Shown here piece after piece: positions 1-7,452 of a DNA stretch of 25,397 nucleotides. The stretch lies in contig JBFLYN010000042.1 in assembly GCA_040756655.1 (NCBI GenBank), forward strand, positions 1-25,397, written 5' to 3'. The stretch comes from JBFLYN01 sp040756655. GTDB lineage: Bacteria; Bacillota; Sulfobacillia; UBA8153. The position numbers and the translations under genes are program-made. A model generated the notes under the pieces. The model did no database searches and had not been told where the DNA came from. It saw only the letters and a list, made by a program, of their open reading frames with translations. Numbering within the stretch: position 1 is the stretch's first letter; each line of letters begins with the position of its first letter.

Positions 1-213
1 CTGCCGCATCGAAGAGCTGGGGCATGAGACCGCAGAACGTCTCAAACGGGCCATTGCTATCAACGCGGTGATTGCCTGGCGTATTATGCTGATGACGCTC
101 CTGGGAGGGAGACGCCCGACCTCCCAGCCGAGGTGTTATTCACCGATATTGAACTGAAGGTCCTGAAGGCATTTGCTGAGAGCAGAAGCTTTGTGGGTAA
201 AGGGCAGCCCTAG
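1..213 (+). pseudogene. IS4-type transposase, C-terminal remnant, frameshifted
   Basis: The second reading frame gives CRIEELGHETAERLKRAIAI followed by NAVIAWRIMLMTLLG. This matches the C-terminal part of Tn5/IS4-like DDE transposases, which usually read RIEELxLExAERLxRA...VAWR. After about position 106 the similarity moves to another frame (ETPDLPAEVLFTDIELKVLK...), as if one base were missing near 107-109. The shifted frame stops with TAG at 211-213. Family members normally carry a further 30-40 residues (the LGG-type tail), which are absent. The 5' part lies outside the window. The element is therefore either dead or carries a sequencing error at the frameshift. It is a neighbour of the amidase gene only by position. 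Confidence 0.75.
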
Positions 214-725
214 CCCGGCCAAACGAGATCCTGCCTGGTTGGGTGGCTTTTTTCTGTTTGCCCGGCACAAGCGAGTGCTAGCGGGTTCCAGGATGGGCCG
301 ACGATGCTTCCGGTGGGGCAGGTACTCCAAGGCTGGTTGGCGTACTTTGCTCCGGCCAACGCCACCGCTGTCTTCGGGCCTTCCTTTGAAAGCGTGTCTC
401 TACCCATATGGGACATATTCCAGGGAAATTCACCCGGATCACCGAGTATGCGACGCTGCTTTGCCAGCGTAACCAGGCGGGTCCATGAAGAGAAGGGGTG
501 CCACCTGCCCGGTTTGGGAGAAGACTTCTGCCAATTGCCTTGCTTTTTTCCCAAAACATGCGTTAAGCCTCGCCCCGGGGCAACTGGTGAGCGGCAGCTG
601 GAAGAGGCCGAAGGTCGCCATCGGCCTCCTCCAGGAAAAAGGCAGGATGGATCTTTCCGTAACCCGTAGCCTAGCCTAACCGGCCGATGTGTAAATGCGC
701 TCGTTCACTGGCTCCTCAGGTTGGC
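214..725. other. intergenic gap with no convincing gene
   Basis: This stretch of about 510 bp lies between the transposase remnant and the end of the amidase gene. Open frames exist on both strands, but none has a good ribosome-binding site or a recognisable protein family. A T6 run at 248-253 follows a weak, bulged stem (218-247) and could be a poor terminator. A better hairpin at 604-628 is listed separately. The gap may be decayed insertion-sequence DNA, but I could not match it to a known family. Confidence 0.5.
604..628 (-). terminator. hairpin downstream of the amidase gene
   Basis: The 8-bp arms GAGGCCGA and TCGGCCTC are perfectly complementary. Two more G-C pairs are possible inside the loop. 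The hairpin lies about 100 bp beyond the amidase stop in that gene's direction. No clear U-run follows on either strand, so its role as a terminator is a guess. Confidence 0.35.
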
Positions 726-2852
726 TTACGGCGCAAAGTAGTGGCGCAGGCCGTTTAGCAGGGCCCGGGCTGCTCGTTCCAAAAACGCCTGGTCGCGCAG
801 GAGAGCTTCCTCCCCGGCGTTGGTGACATAGACCACCTCGGCTATGACTGCCGGCTGGGTCAGCGGGTAGAGCAGGGACAATTCTGAGGCACGTATTCCC
901 CGGTCCTGCCGGCCCAGGTCCAGCATGCCCTGGTGGATGCTGCGGGCCAGCTGGAGGCTGGCATCGCTATTTAGAAGGCCCGGGTGGTAAAGGGTGGTAG
1001 TGCCGGCGATGGACCGGTCAGTGTGCCCGTTGTTATGGATGGACAGGAAGACGTCGGCCCCGGTGAGGTGAGCCCAAGCTGCCCGGGCCCGGAGATCATG
1101 GGTTGCGTTGACCAGTGGGTCAAAACCCGGGGGCACATAGCCGGCGGGGGCCACTACAGCCGAGTCAGTGGTGCGGGTCAGGTGGACGATGGCTCCTTCG
1201 GCCTCAAGCAACGGCTTGAGGAGCAATGCCAGCTGGAGGTTGGGCACCTTCTCGTGGAGGCCGGCGGGACCTACTGCGCCGGGGTCGGGCCCCCCATGGC
1301 CCGGGTCCAGGACGATGACCTTCCCGGCCAGGCCAGGCCGCAAAAGCTCCACGTCCACCCGGTTAGGATACTTGCGCACGATGTACCGGCCCCGCGCTGC
1401 CGAGTCCACCCGCACCAGAAGACCCGAGGCTTGCGGCTGTATGGTGGTGGACCGGGCCATCTGCCCTGTCTTGAGGGTACCGGGCCCCTGGTATGACACG
1501 TTGGGGAACATCACCCGCAGACCCTGGACGGAGTCATAGGTTACTGATGGTACGGCGTTACCCAGGGTGGAGAATCTGAGAATGTCCCGGTCGGGCAGCT
1601 CCACCAGCTCCACTCCGGTTACAGCGCTGGTGAACGATATGGTCATCTTGTTCAGCGAGCGTTCCACTATCCTGTGTTCAGGACGGTCGGTAAACCGGAT
1701 CATCACCCCGTGAGCATTCACAGTCAGGCCCAGGACGTCGTCTTGGTGGACGGCGGCCTTTGCGTCGTGGCTCTGGGCGTTGGTCCAGACCACCGCGGTC
1801 TTGCCGTCTTCCAACCAGAACAGGGAGGGGGGTGTATTGAAGCGGCCCTGCACAGTCAAGGTCTTCTGTTGGGGGTTGGCAGACACCAAAGTCACCAACT
1901 CGAGCCGGGGCTGGAACACCGTGACCGTGAGCCAGTTGGCTACCCAGCCCTGGTCTCCTTCTTGCGTGATGACCTGGAGCCAGTCTCCGTGGGTTCCGAT
2001 GACTTTGAGAGGAAGTCCCCTCTGCAACATGGTCACCACCGGGTAGCTGGTGGATGGGCCGGTACGCAAGTTCACGTTCTGGCGATCCACAACGGCCTGG
2101 GCATATTGGCGGATTTCCACCCGGTTAGAAGCGAAGGTGTAGTCCACTGCCGTATGGCTGGCTCCAACATTGGCGATCCGGAGATGCCGGCCCTCAACCC
2201 ATCCCAGATTGCCGTTGCTCAAGCGTACTTGGTGCCAGGCTCCGGTGGAGGTGACCACCGGGACGATAGCTCCCCGGTTGAGGGTGGTAAACTGGCCCAC
2301 CCCGGTGCTGGGCATGCGCCGGACCGGCGCCTGGCTGAGGACCGTGCCTTGTATACTCAGGGAGGGTACGGAAAACATGTCGGGGCTGATGACCTGCAGC
2401 CGGACCAGCCAGGACGCAAGCCAGCCCGTATTCCCACTGGGCAAGGTCACCTTCAGCCAGTCTCCTTGCTGGCCAGCCAGGGGGAATGCATCCGGGCGGT
2501 TGGCCTGTCCGATCACGCCAAAACTGGTCCCAGGCCCAGACCGGATGTTTACATTCAGCCCGTTCACCACGACCATGGTCAACGAGGACGAGTAATCGAT
2601 CTCCAGAAGCCAGCCAGCAATCCAGCCCACGTGACCGGCGGAGGTTCGGACTTGTACCCAGTCACCGCGCATGTCCAGCACGTCCAGGCGATCGCCTCGT
2701 ACCACCTGCCCGGTCACTGGGTGACTGGTGCCGGGGCCCGCCCGGAGATTAACCACGCTGCCGGTGACCACACCAGTGCGGGCGCTGGCCAAGGACGCTG
2801 TCCCAGCCAGGACAATAGCGGCGATGCAGAGCGTGGCGATGACCCGGGTCAT
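726..2852 (-). CDS. secreted N-acetylmuramoyl-L-alanine amidase with SH3 repeats
   Basis: This enzyme cleaves the amide bond between N-acetylmuramic acid and L-alanine in peptidoglycan and acts outside the cytoplasmic membrane. The protein is 708 residues. It starts with a signal peptide (about 1-24, ending LASA). Four SH3-like repeats follow, at about 25-86, 93-152, 163-226 and 250-311, with the typical NLRAGPGTS and GWIAGWL patterns. The third repeat is diverged. Residues about 318-500 form beta-rich AMIN-like sequence. The C-terminal Amidase_3 domain (about 511-706) has zinc ligands H519 (DPGHGG), E534 and H606 (SIHNN), and catalytic E672 (AEVVYVTN). A longer reading frame reaches 3053, but the ATG at 2852 is chosen because GGAGG lies about 6 bases upstream and the signal peptide begins there. 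The gene is transcribed alone and divergently from the radical SAM gene. The exact role (vegetative division or sporulation) is not visible. Confidence 0.92.
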   Translation of the reverse strand: MTRVIATLCIAAIVLAGTASLASARTGVVTGSVVNLRAGPGTSHPVTGQVVRGDRLDVLDMRGDWVQVRTSAGHVGWIAGWLLEIDYSSSLTMVVVNGLNVNIRSGPGTSFGVIGQANRPDAFPLAGQQGDWLKVTLPSGNTGWLASWLVRLQVISPDMFSVPSLSIQGTVLSQAPVRRMPSTGVGQFTTLNRGAIVPVVTSTGAWHQVRLSNGNLGWVEGRHLRIANVGASHTAVDYTFASNRVEIRQYAQAVVDRQNVNLRTGPSTSYPVVTMLQRGLPLKVIGTHGDWLQVITQEGDQGWVANWLTVTVFQPRLELVTLVSANPQQKTLTVQGRFNTPPSLFWLEDGKTAVVWTNAQSHDAKAAVHQDDVLGLTVNAHGVMIRFTDRPEHRIVERSLNKMTISFTSAVTGVELVELPDRDILRFSTLGNAVPSVTYDSVQGLRVMFPNVSYQGPGTLKTGQMARSTTIQPQASGLLVRVDSAARGRYIVRKYPNRVDVELLRPGLAGKVIVLDPGHGGPDPGAVGPAGLHEKVPNLQLALLLKPLLEAEGAIVHLTRTTDSAVVAPAGYVPPGFDPLVNATHDLRARAAWAHLTGADVFLSIHNNGHTDRSIAGTTTLYHPGLLNSDASLQLARSIHQGMLDLGRQDRGIRASELSLLYPLTQPAVIAEVVYVTNAGEEALLRDQAFLERAARALLNGLRHYFAP

Positions 2853-3066
2853 TGGTGCCCTCCGATCTGGGAGCTTGTCCAAATATGACGAAAAAAGGCA
2901 AAAGATTGTTCCTGCGTACGATGGATTTCTACAAAAGACACGCTGTTTCCTTGCAGTGATTTCCCGTGATGGGAGTTTTTTGACCAGTGTCCGAGGAGGA
3001 GATCGCCGGAGCAGTAGCATATTGAGAGCCAGAAGATGAATTTGCAGCGGCAAAGGAGGGCGAGAG

Positions 3067-4788
3067 GTGGAGGCGGACCTTGTACTGATCCACCCGCCTG
3101 CCTATTTCGAGTTCCGCCAGCAGCCGTCGCTCACCGGCCTTCTCAGCGATCTGGTACCGCCCACGTCAGTCTTTGAAATGTACCCGCTGGGCTTTACCAG
3201 CATCGGTCACTACCTCGAGGGTTATGGTTTCAAGGTGCGCATTGTCAACTTAGCCTACCGGATGTTGACTAACCCCCGGTTGGACGTAGACAAGTTTCTC
3301 CGCAAGTTGCGGGCCCGGGTCTTCGGTGTGGACCTCCACTGGCTCGTTCACGCTCCCGGGGCTTTGGAACTGGCGCACCGCCTAAAGAAGATGCACCCGG
3401 GCTCTGCGGTGATCCTGGGGGGAGTCTCGGCCAGCTACTACCACGAAGAGGCCATTGGCTACCCGGGAGTGGACTACGTGGTCCGTGGCGACTCCACCGA
3501 AGAGCCGCTCCGGCAGCTACTCTTGGCTCTCAAGGGCTCAGGCCGCCTGGAGGATGTGCCCAACCTCACGTGGAAAAACCAGGGCCGGGTTATGGTAAAC
3601 CCCCTCACTCACGTCCCAGATCAGCTAGATTACGTGGAAATGCCCGGCTACCGTTACATGGTTAGGGCAGTGGCCAGATCCTTCGGCCTCCGGGATGCCG
3701 TCCCCTACCTGGGTTGGCTGCAAAATCCTATGACGGCCGTGCTGACCTCCCGCGGCTGTGCCCGGGGCTGTTACTACTGCGGGGGATCGGCTCCTGCCTA
3801 TGGCAAGATATGTGGGCGGAAACGGCCAGCCTACCGCTCCCCAGCCCAGCTGGTAAAGGATATGAAGTTCCTGTCCAGGCTCACGCGGGCGCCCATCTAC
3901 ATCCTCCACGATATCCGGCAGCCGGGCCAGGCCTACGCAGGAGAACTGCTGGCTCTCCTGGCGGAGGCGCGTCTTCGCAACCAGGTGATTTTCGAGCTGT
4001 TCGACCCGGCCTCACCCGAGTTTATGGGCAGGCTCGCAGGTGCTACCAGGAACTTCGGCCTAGAGCTTGCGTTGGAATCGTCAGATACAAAGCTCCGCAG
4101 GCAAAACGGCAAATTTGCCTGCTCCAACCAGGAGGTGGAAGCCACGGTGGCGGCCGGGCTAGAGGCCGGGGCCTTGACGGTTCACCTCTACTTCATGATC
4201 GGCCTTTCCGGGCAGACCCGTGAGACGGTCCTGGCGGATGCGGAGTTTTGCAGGCGGCTATTCGAGCGCCACGCTACCCGACGGCTCTCAGCCTTTGTCT
4301 CCCCGCTGGCGCCCTTTCTCGACCCAGGCAGCCCGGCCTTTGAGGAGCCCGGTCGCTATGGCTACCGGGTGCTCTGGCGTTCACTGGAGGAGCACCGCCG
4401 GGCCGTGCTCGAGCCCACGTGGAAGCAAACGCTGAACTACGAGACCGACATGCTGACTCGTGGGGACATAGTTGACCTTACCTACGAGGCGGCCCGGACA
4501 TTTGCCGATCTGAAGCTGGAGGCCGGGCTCATGGACGAAAAAGCTCATGCCGGCCTGGTGGACGGCATCGAGCGGTCGCGTCAGATCATCGCTCGGTGTG
4601 ACCTGGCGCTGGACCTCCCTGACCCGGAGCGGGGGCGCATGCTCCAGGAAGTGCGCAGGGCAATCCGGGCGCAGCCGGGACCGTTGTTGAGGGGACCTGG
4701 TGAGCTGGTATGGCCAGTGCCGGGCCTGCTGAGGGGAGCCGCCGGGCTGGTGTGGGCGGCCCTGGCCGGAGCGGCATGGAGATACTGA
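3067..4788 (+). CDS. B12-binding domain / radical SAM protein
   Basis: This is a 573-residue protein with an N-terminal Rossmann-type cobalamin-binding region (about 1-155, with GVDLHWLVHAPGALELA and ILGGVSASYY). A radical SAM core follows. Its iron-sulphur motif is CARGCYYC, with cysteines at 231, 235 and 238 in CX3CX2C spacing. The overall look resembles the Ta0216-like B12/SAM family (TIGR04190), whose substrate I do not know. The canonical DxHxxG cobalamin-ligand motif is not seen, so cobalamin, if bound, may be held base-on. The start is GTG at 3067, with AAGGAGGG 6 bases upstream. The C-terminus is rich in Pro, Gly and Trp and has no clear motif. The sigma-factor gene follows 73 bp later, but that gene has its own promoter, so a functional link is uncertain. 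Confidence 0.85.
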   Translation: MEADLVLIHPPAYFEFRQQPSLTGLLSDLVPPTSVFEMYPLGFTSIGHYLEGYGFKVRIVNLAYRMLTNPRLDVDKFLRKLRARVFGVDLHWLVHAPGALELAHRLKKMHPGSAVILGGVSASYYHEEAIGYPGVDYVVRGDSTEEPLRQLLLALKGSGRLEDVPNLTWKNQGRVMVNPLTHVPDQLDYVEMPGYRYMVRAVARSFGLRDAVPYLGWLQNPMTAVLTSRGCARGCYYCGGSAPAYGKICGRKRPAYRSPAQLVKDMKFLSRLTRAPIYILHDIRQPGQAYAGELLALLAEARLRNQVIFELFDPASPEFMGRLAGATRNFGLELALESSDTKLRRQNGKFACSNQEVEATVAAGLEAGALTVHLYFMIGLSGQTRETVLADAEFCRRLFERHATRRLSAFVSPLAPFLDPGSPAFEEPGRYGYRVLWRSLEEHRRAVLEPTWKQTLNYETDMLTRGDIVDLTYEAARTFADLKLEAGLMDEKAHAGLVDGIERSRQIIARCDLALDLPDPERGRMLQEVRRAIRAQPGPLLRGPGELVWPVPGLLRGAAGLVWAALAGAAWRY

Positions 4789-4817
4789 GATTTGTACCTT
4801 GGCCGATCTGGACTCCT

Positions 4818-4845
4818 TGAAACAATCCTTAGCCCAATCCGTATA
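4818..4845 (+). promoter_or_regulatory. SigW-type ECF promoter before the sigma gene
   Basis: TGAAAC (4818-4823), a 16-bp spacer and CGTATA (4840-4845) match the Bacillus subtilis SigW consensus (TGAAAC, 16-17 bp, CGTA). The site lies directly upstream of an ECF sigma gene, as expected for autoregulation. Transcription would begin near 4852, leaving a leader of only about 10 bases that still contains GGGAGA. The match is read directly from the sequence; activity is inferred. Confidence 0.75.
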
Positions 4846-4861
4846 CACCTGGGAGAGAACG

Positions 4862-5464
4862 ATGAACGCAGGCGAAGAACAGCTAGTTCGCCAGTGCCAG
4901 CAAGGTGACCACGCAGCTTTTGCGAGCCTGGTGGCGAAGTACCGTGACCGGGTCTTCAACTTGGCCTACCGCATGCTAGGGCAGCGTGAAGACGCCGAGG
5001 ACGTGGTCCAGGATGCCTTCTTGCAGACGTTCCGGGCCATTGACCGTTTCCGCCCCAGCGAGCGCTTTTCGTCGTGGCTTTACCGGATCGCCACCAACCT
5101 GTGCATCGACCGGTTACGCAAGTCACGCAAGAAACTCCTGTCCTTGGATGGTCCTGTGAGCGAGGCCCGGGACCGCTACGAGATGGTGGACAGTGGGAGC
5201 AGCACACCCGAGGAGGAGGTGATGGCACGGGAATTGCGTCGGCAACTGGCCGTGGCCGTACAGGGGCTTCCGCCCGATTACCGTGCCGTCATCGTGCTCC
5301 GGCACTTTCAGGGTCTATCGTACCAGGAGATAGCCAATGTGCTGCAGCTACCCCTGGGAACGGTCAAGACCCGTCTCTTCCGGGCGCGTGAAGTCCTGCG
5401 CCTCCGGCTGGAGATAGCTGGAGATAGAAGGGAGGGAGCGGCCCGGCCGCGCCCGCATTGCTAG
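4862..5464 (+). CDS. ECF sigma factor, SigW/RpoE type
   Basis: This is a 200-residue sigma-70 family factor that directs RNA polymerase to a small regulon, probably for cell-envelope stress. Region 2 (about 8-90) shows the usual YRDRVFNLAYRMLG, DAEDVVQDAFLQTF and SWLYRIATNLCIDRLRK segments. Region 4 (about 135-185) carries LPPDYRAVIVLRHFQGLSY and the helix-turn-helix QEIANVLQLPLGTVKTRLF. No extra domains are present. An upstream in-frame TTG at 4799 is open, but the ATG at 4862 has a GGGAGA ribosome site, and the SigW-type promoter lies between the two, so the later start is chosen. The stop codon overlaps the start of the next gene, an anti-sigma factor, by 7 bases, which implies translational coupling. 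Confidence 0.93.
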   Translation: MNAGEEQLVRQCQQGDHAAFASLVAKYRDRVFNLAYRMLGQREDAEDVVQDAFLQTFRAIDRFRPSERFSSWLYRIATNLCIDRLRKSRKKLLSLDGPVSEARDRYEMVDSGSSTPEEEVMARELRRQLAVAVQGLPPDYRAVIVLRHFQGLSYQEIANVLQLPLGTVKTRLFRAREVLRLRLEIAGDRREGAARPRPHC

Positions 5465-6105
5465 AATGCAAAGCGATCTATAAGTACCTACAGGCCCATG
5501 TTGATAGAGAAGCTGGCCCAATGGAACAGAGGCTGCTTTTTTATCATCTCAAGCACTGCCCAGACTGCCGGGTCCGGCTCGAGGCCCTCCAGCGGACAGC
5601 CTGCCTCCTGGAAGCAGAGCCCAAAGTACCGGCGCCCGCCGGTTTGGACCAGCGTATACTCGCAGCCGCTAAATGCCAGGTGCCTGCCCGCCACCGTTCC
5701 TCGTCCGGGCCGACCTGGAAGCGGAACCTGGCACTGGCCGGCGCCATCCTGGTCATCGCCGTGAACCTACTCATCCTCCTCAAGCCCACTGGTCCCCTGG
5801 TTTTCACTGCCGACCAGTCAGCCGTAGTTCGCACCTCCGGCAGCCAGGTAACGGTACCCGCCGGGGTGGAGATCAACGGTGACCTGGTAGTGGTCGGAGG
5901 CAAGCTGGTTATTGCCGGGGCAGTCAGGGGCGATGTTCGCGTGGTGCGGGGGGAGGTAGAGCTGGCTCCCACTGCCCAAGTCGGCGGGCAAGTCACGGTC
6001 AGCCGGTCAACGCTGGCGTTTATAGGCAGCAACATCAACGCTGGCTGGCAGGAGCTCAAGTACCTGTTCGCCAGCTGGTGGTCCGCCATTCACGGAGGTT
6101 GGTGA
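5458..6105 (+). CDS. zinc-finger anti-sigma factor with bactofilin-like outer domain
   Basis: This is a 215-residue membrane protein that probably holds the upstream ECF sigma factor inactive at the membrane. The cytoplasmic part (about 1-88) has the HX3CX2C zinc motif of anti-sigma ZAS domains: H30, C34 and C37 in YHLKHCPDC. One transmembrane segment follows (about 90-110, LALAGAILVIAVNLLILL). The outer part (about 130-190) has short repeating beta strands such as INGDLVVVGGKLVIAGAVRG. These resemble the polymer-forming (bactofilin-like) beta helix and are followed by a Trp-rich tail. The start is TTG at 5458, with GGAGGG about 11 bases upstream, overlapping the sigma gene. Other starts cannot be excluded. 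The beta-helix part might sense envelope damage; that is inference. Confidence 0.85.
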   Translation: MLECKAIYKYLQAHVDREAGPMEQRLLFYHLKHCPDCRVRLEALQRTACLLEAEPKVPAPAGLDQRILAAAKCQVPARHRSSSGPTWKRNLALAGAILVIAVNLLILLKPTGPLVFTADQSAVVRTSGSQVTVPAGVEINGDLVVVGGKLVIAGAVRGDVRVVRGEVELAPTAQVGGQVTVSRSTLAFIGSNINAGWQELKYLFASWWSAIHGGW

Positions 6106-6157
6106 CCTCACCCCATCATGCTTCCCCGCTCCCGCCAGGGAAATGACCTCCTGGGTA

Positions 6158-6186
6158 TTGCATAATGATGCGGAGGCCCGTATAAT
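6158..6186 (+). promoter_or_regulatory. sigma-A-type promoter of argGH
   Basis: TTGCAT (6158-6163), a 17-bp spacer and a perfect TATAAT (6181-6186) lie 34 bp before the argG start. The gap between the anti-sigma gene and argG is 114 bp, so argG probably begins a new transcript here. Confidence 0.75.
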
Positions 6187-6200
6187 CATGCTGTAAGCAT
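6160..6200. promoter_or_regulatory. two small palindromes over the argG promoter
   Basis: GCAT-AATG-ATGC (6160-6171) overlaps the -35 box and resembles an ArgR (arginine repressor) half-site pair. ATGCT-GTA-AGCAT (6188-6200) covers the likely transcription start. Both would let a repressor block the promoter. The AT-rich ARG-box consensus is only partly matched, so ArgR binding is a hypothesis. Confidence 0.35.
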
Positions 6201-6219
6201 CCCCAAGGGAGGGCCTCTC

Positions 6220-7452
6220 ATGAAGGACAAGGTAGTGCTGGCGTACTCAGGCGGGCTGGACACGTCAGTCTGCATCAAGTGGCTGGAGGACCGTTACCAG
6301 GCCCAGGTCATCGCCCTGACTGCCGACGTGGGCCAGGGACGTGACATGGATGCCATTCGCGACAAGGCTTTGAAAGCCGGCGCAGTGGCGGCTCACGTAG
6401 CCGACGTACGAGACGAGTTCATCACCGAATACTGCTGGCCGGCGCTTAAGGCCAACGCCATGTACGAAGGGAAGTACCCGCTGTCAGCATCCTTGTCGCG
6501 GCCGCTGATCGCCAAGCTCCTGGTGGATGTGGCCCGGGCCGAAGGCGCCAAGGCCGTTGCCCACGGCTGCACCGGAAAAGGCAATGACCAGGTTCGATTT
6601 GACGTCTCCGTGGCTGCGCTGGCGCCTGACCTCAAGGTCATAGCCCCGGTCCGGGAATGGCCCATGTCCCGCGAAGAGGAGATAGAGTATGCCCTGACCC
6701 ACAACATCCCGGTGCCGGTGACCAGGGGCAGCCCGTACAGTATCGACCAGAACCTGTGGGGACGGAGTATCGAGTGTGGCCCCCTTGAGGACCCGTGGGT
6801 AGAGCCGCCTGCCGACGCCTTTGAGTGGACAGCAGCTCCTGAGCAGGCTCCGACCGCACCAGAATATCTCACCATCAGCTTTGACCGGGGTGTACCCACC
6901 GGCATAAACGGACGGGCCATGAAGGGCACCGAGATCGTGGCAGAGCTTAATGCCACGGGCGGTCGACACGGCGTGGGCCGCATCGACCACGTGGAAAACC
7001 GGCTGGTGGGCATAAAGTCACGGGAGATCTACGAGTGCCCGGCCGCCATCATTCTCCTGGCAGCCCACCAGGACCTGGAGTCGCTGAACCTGACACGCGA
7101 GACAGCCCAGTTCAAACCCCTCCTTGAGCAGAAATATGCTGAGCTTGCCTATGAGGGCCTCTGGTATTCGCCCCTGCGCAACGCCTTACAGGCGTTCATC
7201 GACACCACCCAGGAGAACATCGTAGGCGAGGTGCGGGTGAAGCTTTACCGGGGTACGTGCCAGGTTGTGGGCCGCCGGTCTCCATACGCGCTCTACGACT
7301 ATCACCTGGCCACCTACGATGCCAGTGATACCTTCCGCCACGATTCGGCCGCGGGCTTTATAGACATCTGGGGACTGCCCACCCGGGTACATGCCGCGGT
7401 CAATACGGCCCAGGCCAAAAGACGCCTACCTCTGGCTGGTGATGGTTCGTGA
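6220..7452 (+). CDS. argG: argininosuccinate synthase
   Basis: This enzyme joins citrulline and aspartate, using ATP, to make argininosuccinate, the penultimate step of arginine synthesis in the cytoplasm. The protein is 410 residues, close to the usual 400. The PP-loop ATP site is AYSGGLDTS (8-16). Other family hallmarks are VGQGRD, YEGKYPLSASLSRPLIAK, HGCTGKGNDQVRF and the SPYSIDQNLWGRSIE segment. The start is ATG at 6220, with GGGAGGG upstream. The gene overlaps argH by four bases (GTGA), so the two are translationally coupled. Confidence 0.97.
   Translation: MKDKVVLAYSGGLDTSVCIKWLEDRYQAQVIALTADVGQGRDMDAIRDKALKAGAVAAHVADVRDEFITEYCWPALKANAMYEGKYPLSASLSRPLIAKLLVDVARAEGAKAVAHGCTGKGNDQVRFDVSVAALAPDLKVIAPVREWPMSREEEIEYALTHNIPVPVTRGSPYSIDQNLWGRSIECGPLEDPWVEPPADAFEWTAAPEQAPTAPEYLTISFDRGVPTGINGRAMKGTEIVAELNATGGRHGVGRIDHVENRLVGIKSREIYECPAAIILLAAHQDLESLNLTRETAQFKPLLEQKYAELAYEGLWYSPLRNALQAFIDTTQENIVGEVRVKLYRGTCQVVGRRSPYALYDYHLATYDASDTFRHDSAAGFIDIWGLPTRVHAAVNTAQAKRRLPLAGDGS

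Noticed and set aside
173..669. Overlapping open frames in the 214-725 gap
   Set aside because: They lack ribosome sites and family resemblance and overlap one another on both strands, as expected for GC-rich non-coding DNA.
984..2888. Long plus-strand frames inside the amidase gene
   Set aside because: They are antisense shadows of a gene with clear domains and catalytic residues on the other strand.
2853..3066. Sigma-A promoters for the divergent amidase and radical SAM genes
   Set aside because: TTGACC at 2980 has no -10 box at a proper distance, and the minus-strand candidates match too few consensus bases.
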